Shown: piece by piece, positions 18,262 to 28,619 of the stretch
Numbering within the stretch: position 1 is the first letter of the stretch
How the letters are laid out: every line of letters begins with the position of its first letter
Notes under the pieces: generated by a model
What the model saw: the letters and a program-made list of their open reading frames with translations, nothing else
Database searches by the model: none
What the model was told of the DNA's origin: nothing
Assembly (NCBI GenBank): GCA_938003835.1
Contig: CALKXJ010000001.1
Span: forward strand, 62,001-126,000
Length of the DNA stretch: 64,000 nucleotides
From: an uncultured Bryobacteraceae bacterium
GTDB taxonomy: Bacteria; Acidobacteriota; Terriglobia; Bryobacterales; Bryobacteraceae
Reading direction: 5' to 3'
Translations under genes and position numbers: made by a program

Positions 18262-19461
18262 GTGGCTACCACGAAAGCAACACCCGGATTGGCGGACCGT
18301 GTCTCGTTGATCAGCATGTCCGCCACGATGAAAGTCTCCGCCGAGGCCGCCCGGCTGAAGCGGGAAGGCATCGACGTGGTCGGCTTCGGGGCGGGCGAGC
18401 CCGACTTCCCCACGCCGGAGCACATCAAGCGCGCCGGCATCGACGCCATCCATGCCAACTTCACCAAGTACACGCAGACCGGCGGGATTCCGGAGCTCAA
18501 GGAGGCCATCTGCGAGCGGCATGCCGCCGATTACGGCACCAGCTACAAGCCCTCGGAGTGCATGGTGAACGTGGGCGGCAAACACACGATCTTCAATTAC
18601 ACGCAGGTGGTGCTCAATCCCGGCGACGAGGTGATCATTCCGGTGCCCTACTGGGTGACCTACAAGGATGTGGTCAACTACGCCGGCGCGCGCTGCGTCT
18701 TCGTCGAAACCGACGAGGAGGCCGGCTTCACCTTCACCGCCGAGATGATCGAGCGGCACATCACGCCCAGAACCAAAATGGTCATCGTGAACTCGCCCTC
18801 GAACCCGAGCGGGGCGGTGATCGATGACGAGGAGTTTCGCCAGATCCTGCGGCTCACCGCCGAGCGCGGCATCTGGCTGATGACCGACGAGTGCTACGAC
18901 AAGTTCGTTTACGAGGGCAAGCCGTTCTCGATCGCGGCCGAACCCGGCGCGAAGGACAACGTGTTGGTGGTCGGCTCGCTGTCGAAGACCTACTCGATGA
19001 CCGGCTGGCGGATCGGCTTCGGCCTGGCGCCCAAGCCGGTGATCGATGCGGCGCAGGAGCTGCAAAGCCACAGCACCTCGAACCCGGTCTCGATCGCCCA
19101 GAAGGCGGCCATCGAAGCGCTGCGCGGGCCTCAAGACGAGGTCGGGCGCATGCTCGAGGAGTATCGCCGGCGGCGCGACTACGTCGTCCAGCGCATCCGG
19201 GCGATCCCGGGCCTGAAGATGGCCGAGCCTAAGGGCGCCTTCTACGCCTATCCGAACGTCAGCGCGGTCTTCGGGCGCAACGGCATCCACTCCTCGATGG
19301 ACTTCTGCGAGCAACTGCTAAAGAAGGCCCATGTGGCGGCGGTGCCCGGCGAGGCCTTCGGCACCGACAAGCACATCCGGATCTCCTACGCCACCTCCAT
19401 GAAGGAGCTCGAGCGCGGCCTGGACCGCATCGAGCAGTTTGTCAGAAGCCTGCTCGAATGA
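18262..19461 (+). CDS. Class I PLP aspartate aminotransferase
   Basis: A 399-residue fold-type I aminotransferase of the Thermus-like aspartate aminotransferase subgroup. The PLP lysine is K242 in SLSKTYSMTGWR; NSPSNPSG (177-184) binds the cofactor ring region, and R377-area sequence IRISYAT carries the substrate-carboxylate arginine. Expected reaction: aspartate plus 2-oxoglutarate to oxaloacetate plus glutamate, perhaps also prephenate. GTG start, with AAGGAG 7 bases upstream. It overlaps the isomerase gene by 4 bases (ATGA). Confidence 0.93.
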   Translation: MATTKATPGLADRVSLISMSATMKVSAEAARLKREGIDVVGFGAGEPDFPTPEHIKRAGIDAIHANFTKYTQTGGIPELKEAICERHAADYGTSYKPSECMVNVGGKHTIFNYTQVVLNPGDEVIIPVPYWVTYKDVVNYAGARCVFVETDEEAGFTFTAEMIERHITPRTKMVIVNSPSNPSGAVIDDEEFRQILRLTAERGIWLMTDECYDKFVYEGKPFSIAAEPGAKDNVLVVGSLSKTYSMTGWRIGFGLAPKPVIDAAQELQSHSTSNPVSIAQKAAIEALRGPQDEVGRMLEEYRRRRDYVVQRIRAIPGLKMAEPKGAFYAYPNVSAVFGRNGIHSSMDFCEQLLKKAHVAAVPGEAFGTDKHIRISYATSMKELERGLDRIEQFVRSLLE

Positions 19462-20231
19462 ACGATCGTCCCGTCCGCCTCGAACCCTCGTTCGTCGAAA
19501 AGGTCTGGGGCAGCACGCGCCTAGAGCCCTGGTTCCGCGACTCCGACCGGAAGATCGGCGAGGTCTGGTTTCCCGCCGAAGAGATCCTGGTGAAGTTCCT
19601 GTTCACGACCGAGAGGCTCTCCGTTCAGGTGCACCCGCCGGGCAAGACCGAGATGTGGTACATCCTGCGGGCCGAGCCGGGTGCGGCGATCGCCCTGGGC
19701 CTCAAGGAGCCGGTCTCGAAGGAGCGGCTGCGCGAGGCGGCTTTGAGCGGGGAGATCGAGCGGATGCTCGAGTGGTTCCCGGTGGCGCCCGGCGACGTGC
19801 TTCTCAACCGGCCGGGCACGGTGCACGCCCTCGGCGCCGGACTGGTGCTCTGCGAGATCCAGCAGAACTACCCCGTCACTTACCGCCTCTACGACTACGG
19901 CCGGCCGCGACGCCTGCACCTGGAGGAAGCCCTGGCGGTGGCGAAGGCCGAGCCGCACCCGGGCAAGTCAACTCCGGTGGAGCTTGGCGACGGCGTGACC
20001 CGTCTGGTGGAGTGCGAGTTCTTTGTCACTGATCGGCTCCGGCTCGGCGAGCCGCTTCTTTATGAGCCGGACCCGAACCGCTACCACCTGCTGATCGTCA
20101 CCGAAGGGGCGGGCACGCTCAGCGGCGAGCCGGTGGTGCCCGGCGAGCTCTGGCGGGTGCCGGCCGGCTCGCGGCCGTTCGAAATCCGGCCCGCGGGCGC
20201 GCTCGAACTCGTGAGGACGCGCCTGCCTTAG
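19458..20231 (+). CDS. manA: Class I mannose-6-phosphate isomerase
   Basis: A cupin-fold, zinc-dependent phosphomannose isomerase of 257 residues, the short bacterial form. SVQVHPPGKTEMWY (55-68) holds the zinc-binding Q/H/E set, and the second cluster is RPGTVHALGAGLVLCEIQQN, with the YRLYDYGR stretch after it. It interconverts fructose-6-P and mannose-6-P, feeding GDP-mannose synthesis. This connects to the AlgD-like dehydrogenase at 32.4 kb only by pathway logic, not by position. Coupled to the aminotransferase upstream through a 4-base overlap. Confidence 0.88.
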   Translation: MNDRPVRLEPSFVEKVWGSTRLEPWFRDSDRKIGEVWFPAEEILVKFLFTTERLSVQVHPPGKTEMWYILRAEPGAAIALGLKEPVSKERLREAALSGEIERMLEWFPVAPGDVLLNRPGTVHALGAGLVLCEIQQNYPVTYRLYDYGRPRRLHLEEALAVAKAEPHPGKSTPVELGDGVTRLVECEFFVTDRLRLGEPLLYEPDPNRYHLLIVTEGAGTLSGEPVVPGELWRVPAGSRPFEIRPAGALELVRTRLP

Positions 20232-20241
20232 GCGGGCCGGC

Positions 20242-20394
20242 TCAGCCGACGGCGAGTTCGTCGGAACTCTCAAGCGGCGTGCCGCAACGGCGGCAGATCA
20301 CAGCCAGGCAGTCGCCGCACACCAGCGGATCATCGACCGCCCGGCGGCACTGCGGGCAATAAAGATGCATCGCTTCTGAGACGCTCTCGGTCAT
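20242..20394 (-). CDS. 50-residue zinc-ribbon protein
   Basis: A tiny protein with three CxxC knuckles: CPQC (13-16), CGDC (26-29) and CRRC (34-37), plus C33-adjacent hydrophobics, so it should bind zinc. The ATG at 20394 has GGAGG 6 bases upstream, which is strong evidence that this short frame is translated. It begins MTESVSEAMHLY and ends in an acidic tail. No function can be assigned; such ribbons may act in protein or RNA contacts. It is divergent from the SH3-type lipoprotein and convergent with manA. Confidence 0.65.
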   Translation of the reverse strand: MTESVSEAMHLYCPQCRRAVDDPLVCGDCLAVICRRCGTPLESSDELAVG

Positions 20395-20406
20395 CGAGAC
20401 CTCCGC

Positions 20407-20415
20407 TGATAGACT
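20407..20415 (+). promoter_or_regulatory. Extended -10 (TGaTAGACT) for the lipoprotein gene
   Basis: Same nine-base motif as at 12990 on the other strand, here 21 bases before the ATG at 20437. Motif-based inference. Confidence 0.4.
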
Positions 20416-20436
20416 GGGGAATGAGTTGCCCTGTGG

Positions 20437-21534
20437 ATGGTCCGGACTCTCTCGCCGATCATCATAGCGGTTGCGGTGCTCGCGCTGCCTGGCTGCCGCA
20501 CGGGCGGTGACGGTGCCTCCGGCGGCGATCCGGTCTATGTGGGCTCGCATGAGCTGGCGTTGCTGGCCGAGCTGAGCCCGGAGGCCGACGTGGTCGCCAG
20601 GGTGCACCACGGCGACAAACTGCGCGTGGTGGAGCGCCGCCGCCGGTTCGTCAAAGTGCGGACGGAGGACGGCGCGGAAGGCTGGGCCGACGGTCATGCG
20701 CTGCTGAGCGGCGAGCAGATGAGCCGCCTGCGCCGGCTGGCGCGCCATGTCGAGGGCTTGAGCTCTCACGGCGCCGCCACCGCGTTCGATACATTGAACG
20801 TTCACACCGGGCCTCACCGCCAGGCTCCCAGTTTCTTCCAGCTCCGCGAGGGCGAGCGCGTGGAGGTGGTGGCCTACCGGCTGGAGGCCCGCGGGCCATA
20901 CCGTCCTGCGAGCGCCGATCGGGATCTGTTTCCGCGCCCGGCCTGGCTCCTGCCGGCCGACTGGGTTCCGCCGCCGGAGGGGGCCGACGAATGGGCCCTG
21001 GTGCGTATTCCCGACGGCCGCGCCGGCTGGGTGCTGGCGCGCATGCTGGTGATGGCGATCCCGGACGAGGTCGCCCAGTACGCCGAAGGGCACCGCATCA
21101 CCTCCTACTTCGCGCTCGGATCGGCGCGCGACGGCGGCCAGGAGCGCCACCACTGGCTGTGGACCACGCGGGCCGCGCCATTGAAGCCCTACGACTACGA
21201 CAGCTTCCGTGTCTTCGTCTGGAACCCGCGGCGCCGCCGCTACGAGACGGCGCACATCGAGCGCAATCTCACGGGTTTCTTCCCGGTCGAGGTACGCGCC
21301 CCTGACGGCGGACCTGTCCGCTTCACGCTCACCGTGCGCGATCGGGACGGCAGGTTTTGGCGCAGGACCTACACCTTTGCGGGTTACCGGGTGCGCCTCC
21401 TCGAAAGAATGCCCTGGGATCCTCCGGCCGACGAGCAGGCGCCGCTCATCGTCGAGCAGTCCCCCGAACATCCGCAGGATTCCGGGGACGGTCTGCCGGG
21501 ACTCCGGCGCCGGATCCGAAGCTGGTTCGAGTAG
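20437..21534 (+). CDS. Lipoprotein with two SH3-like domains
   Basis: A 365-residue protein with a lipobox LPGC (C20 would be lipidated after a hydrophobic leader). Two bacterial-SH3-like segments follow: about 33-90 (VARVHHGDKLRVVERRRRFV, then EGWADGHAL) and about 118-205 (LNVHTGPHRQAP to GRAGWVLARML). The C-terminal part from about 215 is beta-rich (HHWLWTTRAAPL, YDYDSFRVFVWN) and unlike anything I recognise. SH3b domains often bind cell-wall peptides, so an envelope-anchored scaffold is a fair inference. It ends on a hairpin shared with the convergent ATPase gene. Confidence 0.7.
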   Translation: MVRTLSPIIIAVAVLALPGCRTGGDGASGGDPVYVGSHELALLAELSPEADVVARVHHGDKLRVVERRRRFVKVRTEDGAEGWADGHALLSGEQMSRLRRLARHVEGLSSHGAATAFDTLNVHTGPHRQAPSFFQLREGERVEVVAYRLEARGPYRPASADRDLFPRPAWLLPADWVPPPEGADEWALVRIPDGRAGWVLARMLVMAIPDEVAQYAEGHRITSYFALGSARDGGQERHHWLWTTRAAPLKPYDYDSFRVFVWNPRRRRYETAHIERNLTGFFPVEVRAPDGGPVRFTLTVRDRDGRFWRRTYTFAGYRVRLLERMPWDPPADEQAPLIVEQSPEHPQDSGDGLPGLRRRIRSWFE

Positions 21535-21551
21535 GCCGGGCAGGCCGGCCT
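21533..21551. terminator. Hairpin between convergent genes
   Basis: AGGCCGG and CCGGCCT form a perfect 7-bp stem with a 5-base loop, spanning the 16-bp gap and touching both stop codons. No T-run follows on either side, so any termination would be weak or factor-assisted. Confidence 0.4.
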
Positions 21552-22306
21552 CAGAGGATCTCGACCCGGTCCATGGCCAGGAATTCGCGGATGTGCGGGT
21601 GATCGGAGGCCTCCAGCCCTTCGACCGTACCGAAGTAAATCACCTGACCCTGATGGAGAATCACCACACGGTCGGCCACCTTGCGCATCAGATCGAGATC
21701 GTGCGTGACCACCACGGAGGTCAGATGCAGCTGGCGCTTGAGCCGGAGCATGAGCTCGGCCAGGTGGTCCGACATGATCGGATCGACCATCGTGGTCGGC
21801 TCGTCGTAGAGGATGCACTCGGGTTGCGCGGCCAGGGCCCGGGCGATCGCCACGGCGCGTTTTTGTCCGGTGGAGAGGTCGCTCGGGTAGTAGTGCTTGA
21901 CGTCGCACAAATCGACCAGGTGGAGCAGCCCGTTGACGACCTCCTCCTTGTTCTGCGCGTTGTAGTCCTCGCGCAGCTCGAGCGAAAACAGAATGTTCTC
22001 CTCCACCGTCAGCGAGTCGAACAGGGCGCCGGACTGGAAGACCATGGTGACTTTCTTGCGGATGCGGCGAAGCTCCGACTCGCCGGCGTGGGTGATGTCG
22101 GTGTGCGCGACGATCACCTGGCCCTGGTCGGGCTTGAGGAAGCCCATGATGTGGGCCAGGCTGACGGACTTGCCCACGCCGCTGCGGCCGATGATGGCGA
22201 CGGTCTCTCCCGGGTCGACGTGGAAGCTCACGTCGACTAAGACGGGGTAGTCGAACGTCTTATAGACGTGGCGGAATTCGATGTAGTGCGGGTAAAGTTC
22301 ACGCAT
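21551..22306 (-). CDS. MlaF-like ABC ATPase without neighbouring permease
   Basis: A 251-residue ATPase of the MlaF/TTG2A group involved in phospholipid or toluene-tolerance transport. Walker A GRSGVGKS (40-47), signature LSTGQKRAVAIARAL and Walker B CILYDEPTTMVDP are seen; the TGQ and TTMVDP spellings differ from the usual SGGQ and TxGLDP. No MlaE permease or MlaD substrate-binding gene is adjacent. The ATG lies inside the end of mobA (8-base overlap), so translation is coupled to mobA, an unexpected partner. The permease must be encoded elsewhere. Confidence 0.85.
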   Translation of the reverse strand: MRELYPHYIEFRHVYKTFDYPVLVDVSFHVDPGETVAIIGRSGVGKSVSLAHIMGFLKPDQGQVIVAHTDITHAGESELRRIRKKVTMVFQSGALFDSLTVEENILFSLELREDYNAQNKEEVVNGLLHLVDLCDVKHYYPSDLSTGQKRAVAIARALAAQPECILYDEPTTMVDPIMSDHLAELMLRLKRQLHLTSVVVTHDLDLMRKVADRVVILHQGQVIYFGTVEGLEASDHPHIREFLAMDRVEIL

Positions 22307-22874
22307 CCGAGCTGCGGGCGACCTGATGCCGGTAATCTTCCGGGGTGTTGAGATTGACCGCCCAGGCGGCGCCGGCAACCGTCCAGCGGTTGAGGCGAAG
22401 CTGCTCGAGCAGCCGGGCGAGCTTGCGCTCCCCCTGGTCGAGGGCCTGGCGGACCTTGTCGCGGCAGCGGCGGCGCCAGACGGCGCACAGCGGCGGCTGG
22501 TCGATACCGGGGGCTTCCGGCAGCGTACAGTCGGCATCCTGGCGCATGGCGGCCTCGAGGAGGCCAGCGAGGAGGTCACGCGTGAGGTTGGGCAGGTCGC
22601 AGGCGACGATGAGGTTGAACTCGACCGTGGTGGCTTCCAGAGCAGTTTCAATGCCGGCCAGAGGCCCGCAGCCGGGCCGGAGATCGGCCAGGACCGGTCG
22701 GCCGAGGAAGCGGTAGCGCTCGGGGGGGCCGACGAGGGTGGCCGAGCCGGCAGCGGCCTCGACCTGCCGGGCGATCCAGTCCACCAGGACGGTATCGCGG
22801 TAGGGGAGCAGGGCCTTGTCGCGGCCCATGCGGGAGCTTTGCCCGCCGGCGAGGACGAAGCCGGCCGAGAGCAT
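22299..22874 (-). CDS. mobA: Molybdenum cofactor guanylyltransferase
   Basis: 191 residues, usual length. The N-terminal LAGGQSSRMGRDKALLPY (8-25) is the nucleotide-binding signature of MobA, followed by the VACDLPNLT metal-binding motif. It attaches GMP to molybdopterin to give the MGD cofactor of DMSO-reductase-type enzymes. No other molybdenum gene is in the window. The start codon ATG lies within a 6-bp inverted repeat (22870-22885). Confidence 0.9.
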   Translation of the reverse strand: MLSAGFVLAGGQSSRMGRDKALLPYRDTVLVDWIARQVEAAAGSATLVGPPERYRFLGRPVLADLRPGCGPLAGIETALEATTVEFNLIVACDLPNLTRDLLAGLLEAAMRQDADCTLPEAPGIDQPPLCAVWRRRCRDKVRQALDQGERKLARLLEQLRLNRWTVAGAAWAVNLNTPEDYRHQVARSSDA

Positions 22875-22885
22875 ACTAATATGCT
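22870..22885. repeat. Inverted repeat over the mobA start
   Basis: AGCATA-CTAA-TATGCT, a perfect 6-bp inverted repeat, contains the mobA ATG. It could be an operator or an mRNA hairpin hiding the start codon, or chance. Confidence 0.3.
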
Positions 22886-22962
22886 AGCAAGGGTGGGGGT
22901 GGGGGCCCAAACATGAGTTCCGACCTGAGGTTCCCCTATCTAACCGTTTGCGAAAAAAATAG

Positions 22963-22991
22963 TTGGCGAATCTTGCGGCGCATTGTATAAT
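22963..22991 (+). promoter_or_regulatory. Sigma-70-like promoter for the transglycosylase/amidase unit
   Basis: TTGGCG (22963-22968), a 17-bp spacer and a perfect TATAAT (22986-22991). The transcript should begin near 22998, which is after the ATG codons at 22990 and 22993, so these cannot be the start in the mRNA made from here. The GTG at 23008 is then the likely initiator. Confidence 0.6.
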
Positions 22992-23007
22992 GATGGGCAA
23001 GAACGGA

Positions 23008-23667
23008 GTGCGCGGTTTGTGTTTTTTGACGAGCCTGGCCGCGGTTTTCCTCGGCAACCCAACGGCGGCAAAGGCCGGCGGGCTTACGGCGCGCGCGGTG
23101 GTCCGGGCGGACGCCGCCAGCGGGCGCCTGGTACGGAAGATCGTCGCTCCAGCCGGAGAGGCTCGCCGGGATCCCGGCTTCTGGAGGAGGCAGGCCCGCG
23201 TCGATGAGCTCGTCGAGCAGGCAGCGGCGAAGTACGGTGTGGACCCGCTGCTGGTCCATGCGGTGATCGAAGTGGAGAGCAGCTACAACCCGTTTGCGGT
23301 TTCGCCCAAGGGGGCCACCGGGCTGATGCAGTTAATGGAAGCGACGGCGCGGCGCCTGGGCGTGGCCAATCGCTTCGCTCCGCAGGAGAACATCGATGCG
23401 GGTGTGCGGTACCTGAAGTACCTCCAGGGTCTGTTTTCCGACGAGCGGCTGGCGCTGGCGGCATACAATGCGGGTGAGGGGGCCGTCATCAAACACAACC
23501 GGATTCCCCCGTACGAGGAGACGCGGACTTATGTCGAGCGGGTGCGGCGGCGCTATGAGGAGCTCAAAGGCCACGCGCGGCGCCTCCAACCGCCCACCGG
23601 GCCGGCCTACCGTCCCCTGGAGGTTGCGCTCGGGCCCGACGGCAGACTGCATCTCAGAACGAGGTAG
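23008..23667 (+). CDS. Exported SLT-type lytic transglycosylase
   Basis: A peptidoglycan-cleaving enzyme of 219 residues from GTG 23008 (225 if ATG 22990 is used). The GTG start is preferred since the promoter lies over the earlier ATGs, and it gives a classical signal peptide (VRGLCFLTSLAAVFLGNPTA). The SLT domain follows: VDPLLVHAVIEVESSYNPFA with the catalytic glutamate in the IEVES stretch, then SPKGATGLMQLM and the AYNAGEGAV loop. A C-terminal tail of about 40 residues is basic. The amidase gene starts 3 bases after the stop, so two wall hydrolases are made together. Confidence 0.88.
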   Translation: MRGLCFLTSLAAVFLGNPTAAKAGGLTARAVVRADAASGRLVRKIVAPAGEARRDPGFWRRQARVDELVEQAAAKYGVDPLLVHAVIEVESSYNPFAVSPKGATGLMQLMEATARRLGVANRFAPQENIDAGVRYLKYLQGLFSDERLALAAYNAGEGAVIKHNRIPPYEETRTYVERVRRRYEELKGHARRLQPPTGPAYRPLEVALGPDGRLHLRTR

Positions 23668-23670
23668 CCC

Positions 23671-25026
23671 ATGAGGATGTCCGATGTGACCGCAGTGCGC
23701 CGGCTCGTTCTAGCCGGTTTGGGGGTGCTATTTTTGGGCTTGTCAGCGAGCGCCGTCTGGGCCGCGCCGAAACGCTTCGCGCCTCCTCCGGTCGTCGTGA
23801 CGGCGATCCGCCACTGGTCGCTCCAGGAGGTGACCCGCATCGCCATCGAGGCCTCCGGCGATTTCAAGTATGAGTGGGACCGGCTCGCCAACCCCGACCG
23901 GGTGTTTTTCGACATCCTGGAGGCGGGCCAGCGGGTGTCCAAGCAGAGGCTTCATGTGATTCCCGTTGGCGACGGCCGGGTTCGCCAGATCCGCGTGGCC
24001 CAGAACAAGCCCCGCGTGGTCCGCATTGTCATCGATCTCGAGGGCAAGTTGGACCTTACGGTCTTCCGGTTGTCGAATCCGAGCCGCCTGATGGTGGAAG
24101 TGCAGGCGCCCCGGTCCAGCGTGGAGATCTCGAGGGCACCCGCGCCTGCTCCCGCGGCGGCGCCCACCGTGCCGGAGACCGTAGCGCCATCCCCGACGCC
24201 ATTGCCGGAAAAGGCGCCCGAGGCGGCGGCGTCGAAGCCCGCCGCTGAGGAGCCGCCCCCGGCTAAACCCGCCAAGCGCAACCGTGGCGGGGGGACCTCG
24301 CTCACGCGCGCCCTGGGCTTGAAGATGGGCAAGATCGTCATCGATCCCGGTCATGGCGGGCGCGACACGGGGACAATCGGTCCGACCGGATTGATGGAGA
24401 AAGACGTGGCCCTCGACGTCGCCAAGCGGCTGGCCAAGCTGGTGGAGGAGCGCCTGGGCGCCGAGGTCGTCCTGACCCGGACCGAGGACGTCAGTGTGCC
24501 GCTCGAGGCCCGCACGGAGCTGGCAAACCAGGAGAAGGCGGACCTGTTCCTTTCCATTCACGTCAATTCGTCCCGCTACCCGGGTGTCAACGGCGTCGAG
24601 ACGTTCTACCTCAACCTGACGCGCTCGCAGGCGGATCTGGAGGTGGCGGCGCGCGAGAACGCGGGCTCGAGCAAGTCGCTGCATCAGCTTGTCGAGCTGG
24701 TGCAGAAGATCGCGCTCGACGACAAGATTCAGGAGTCGCGCGATTTTGCCGCGCACATGCAGAATGCGCTCTATCAGTTAGCGCGTGACCAGGATCCCAG
24801 GGCGCGCAACCGGGGCGTCAAGAAAGCTCCGTTCGTGGTCCTGATCGGGGCGCAGATGCCCTCGGTGCTGGTGGAGCTGGGCTTCATCAGCAACCCGGCG
24901 GAGGAGCGCCTGATGCGCGATGAAAATCACCGCCAGAAGATGGCCGAGGCGCTTTACAACGGGCTGGCCGCCTACGCCGCGACGCTGAGCCACTTCCAGG
25001 TGGCGCGCAGCGGGCTTCCGGATTGA
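23671..25026 (+). CDS. N-acetylmuramoyl-L-alanine amidase with AMIN domain
   Basis: A 451-residue periplasmic AmiC-type enzyme that cuts the amide bond between MurNAc and the stem peptide, typically at division. Signal peptide about 1-31; AMIN domain about 40-147 targets peptidoglycan; a Pro/Ala/Glu-rich linker spans about 150-210; the Amidase_3 domain covers about 219-440. Zinc and catalytic motifs: IDPGHGGRDTG (224-234, H228), LFLSIHVNSS and VLVELGFISN. MSD at 23677 is an alternative start. It follows the transglycosylase in one operon and converges with guaB across an 8-bp gap. Confidence 0.93.
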   Translation: MRMSDVTAVRRLVLAGLGVLFLGLSASAVWAAPKRFAPPPVVVTAIRHWSLQEVTRIAIEASGDFKYEWDRLANPDRVFFDILEAGQRVSKQRLHVIPVGDGRVRQIRVAQNKPRVVRIVIDLEGKLDLTVFRLSNPSRLMVEVQAPRSSVEISRAPAPAPAAAPTVPETVAPSPTPLPEKAPEAAASKPAAEEPPPAKPAKRNRGGGTSLTRALGLKMGKIVIDPGHGGRDTGTIGPTGLMEKDVALDVAKRLAKLVEERLGAEVVLTRTEDVSVPLEARTELANQEKADLFLSIHVNSSRYPGVNGVETFYLNLTRSQADLEVAARENAGSSKSLHQLVELVQKIALDDKIQESRDFAAHMQNALYQLARDQDPRARNRGVKKAPFVVLIGAQMPSVLVELGFISNPAEERLMRDENHRQKMAEALYNGLAAYAATLSHFQVARSGLPD

Positions 25027-25034
25027 CGCCTTGC

Positions 25035-26507
<1,473 letters not shown>

Positions 26508-26509
26508 TC

Positions 26510-26518
26510 ATGATAGCA
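26510..26518 (-). promoter_or_regulatory. Extended -10 (TGcTATCAT) and leader repeat of guaB
   Basis: On the minus strand TG-C-TATCAT (five of six) lies 14 bases before the guaB ATG. Between them, 26497-26508 forms AGGGA-TG-TCCCT, a 5-bp inverted repeat that overlaps the region where a Shine-Dalgarno sequence would sit. Confidence 0.45.
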
Positions 26519-26563
26519 CCCGGGGCCGGAAGGCCATCCCTGGCCGGGCGCGCACGGCGCCGG

Positions 26564-28374
26564 TCAGGCGAGCGCGGCGAGCGTCTCCACGTCCCACGCC
26601 GCCGCCTCGCGGAGGTCGACGTTGCCGGCGGGTCCCCAGATGCGCCGCACCGAGGCGATGTCCAGGGTCTTGCCCGCGGGCGGCCACCAGAAGCCGCCGG
26701 TTGCGGGTGGCCGGGAGGTTCTTGAGCGCCTGCGCAACGGCGAGGATGTCGGTGACGCGCTGGCCGAGCAGCGGCTTGCCGAGCATCGGCGACGCCCAGG
26801 CGAATGCCTCCTCCTGCTGGTGCGAGGGGGCATGCTGCGGCGAGTACCGCGGGAATTCCGGGCGAAGATCGCCCACACTCCGCAGGTCGGGCACCACGAG
26901 GAGCACGCCTTGAGAAGCGAGCGTCGGGGAGAGCTCCTCTTTCCGCCAGCCGGCGGTGCGCCCGGATGGCTCGAGCGCGAGCAGGACCGGGTGCGAGGGA
27001 TCGCTCGTGCGCGGGAGGAAGACCCAGGCGGGCAGCCAGACATGCTCGGCGGAGGCGACCTCGATGACCTCCACGTCGGCGCGCAGGGAGGCGACTCGTC
27101 CCAGCACTCTCGCCTGGAGCCCTCGAGCCGGCAGGTCGACGCCCAGCAGGGAGCCGAGGTCCGGCAGCTTCTCCGGAGTGCGGATACCCTCGGCGCGACG
27201 GCGACGGGCGATTCAGTCGGGATCGGCTCGGTGCGGCCCTGGAGCCATCGCGCCAGCCAGTAGTAAATCTCTTGCGCATGGCGGAGTCGGGCCCGTGAGG
27301 CAGAGGTGTGTCCCGCCAGGCGATCCGCTCGGGGTGGCCCAAGACACGGTAGACTTCAGCGAGCTTCTGGTACTCCTCCCAACCGCTCGAGATGTCGTTC
27401 GGCGAGTAGGTACCGGAAAAATCGCGGGCGCTCACCAGGATCAGCAACGGCTTGGGAGCGAAGGGATAGAGCAGGTCCCAACGGTCGAGGCCGAGCGGGG
27501 CCCCACCGAGCAGATTCTGCTCGGCATCGTCGGTCGAGCCCGGCGGGTTGAAATCGGCGCAAGCGAGATTCTCTGTGTTCGGACAGGAGGGGGCAGCCGC
27601 GGCGAGGCGGTAATCCACGGCCGCCAGGAACATGGTCAGCGTGCCTCCGCCCGAGTTGCCCGTCGAGGCCAGCCGTGCCGGATCGACCATGGGATGAGAG
27701 GCCAGGTAATCCAGGCTCCGGATAGCATCCCAGAGCTGGAACCGGGTTGAGGCGTTTCCGAGCAGGAGCATCTGCTTGCCCGGCAGGGTGTGCTCGTCAG
27801 CGGAGTCCAAGCGCGTGCGGTAACCGGACCTGTCGGGGTAGTCGATGCGTTCGCCCTGGCCCATGGGGTCGAAAGCCAGCACCAGAAAACCGAGGCGGGC
27901 CAGGCCCTGGCAGCATTTCTGGTAAACCGGAGCCGCTTTGCCTTCGAGCGCATGACCCATCTGAAACAGCACGCCCGGCCAGGGCGGTTTCCCTTGTGTA
28001 GGGATGTACAGGTTGGCGGAGACGAACCGGCCGGGCCGGCTCTCGTAGACCAGCTTTTCCAGGCGATAACCGGGGCGTTCCAGGACACCGAGGGTGCGCG
28101 GGTTGAGGGGAGTGCGCCCCGGCATGCCGCCGATGAGGCGCCAGAGGGTCTGGCGCACCCACCGGCGCCGGTCGTCGATGCGAGCCGGGTCGGTCAGCCG
28201 ATCGAGCTGGCGGTTACGAGACTCATAGGCGCGCTGGGCCAGCGCGCGGAGATAGTCTGGCAGGCAGCGCGAGTGGCGGCGAGAGGCAACCCCAGGGTAA
28301 GGCCGCGGCGCAGCCTCGAGCACAGGGCAGGAGGCAATGGCAAGGGGCAGGCGGAGAAGTTGCCCGCGGGTCAT
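26564..28374 (-). pseudogene. Disrupted two-domain alpha/beta hydrolase (acetylxylan-esterase-like)
   Basis: Intact from ATG 28374 for about 365 codons: a Tat- or Sec-like leader (MTRGQLLRLPLAIASC), then an alpha/beta hydrolase with nucleophile serine in STGNSGGGTL and the histidine in PLPHGPDSAMRK. Near 27270 one base is lost: the next frame continues EIYYWLARWLQG, as relatives do after this histidine. Near 27190-27215 the frame shifts again to RAEGIRTPEKLPDLGSLLG, and a second hydrolase-like half follows; a third shift near 26670-26700 leads to the stop at 26564. An internal segment also seems missing between the halves. Either a decaying gene or assembly indels; three separate hits favour decay. 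The 245 bp upstream to 28619 hold nothing I recognise. Confidence 0.75.
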
Positions 28375-28619
28375 CGCCCGCAGGCTGTCACAAGCGACTG
28401 CTTCGAGCACACTCGCACAGGGTGTGTCGTACAGTGATCTGAAGGGAGCTCTTGTGGAAACCCAGGATGACTCGCCGCGCCGGCCGCCTGCCCGACGCGG
28501 GGTGCTGAGCCGGCGCTCGGAGCCGTTCCTCGATCTCGATCCTTCCTGCGACGGAGGGCCCAGGGCGGAGATCCGCCACCAGCGCCGGCCGGGCGGACTT
28601 TCTTGAGGCATCGCAGCTC

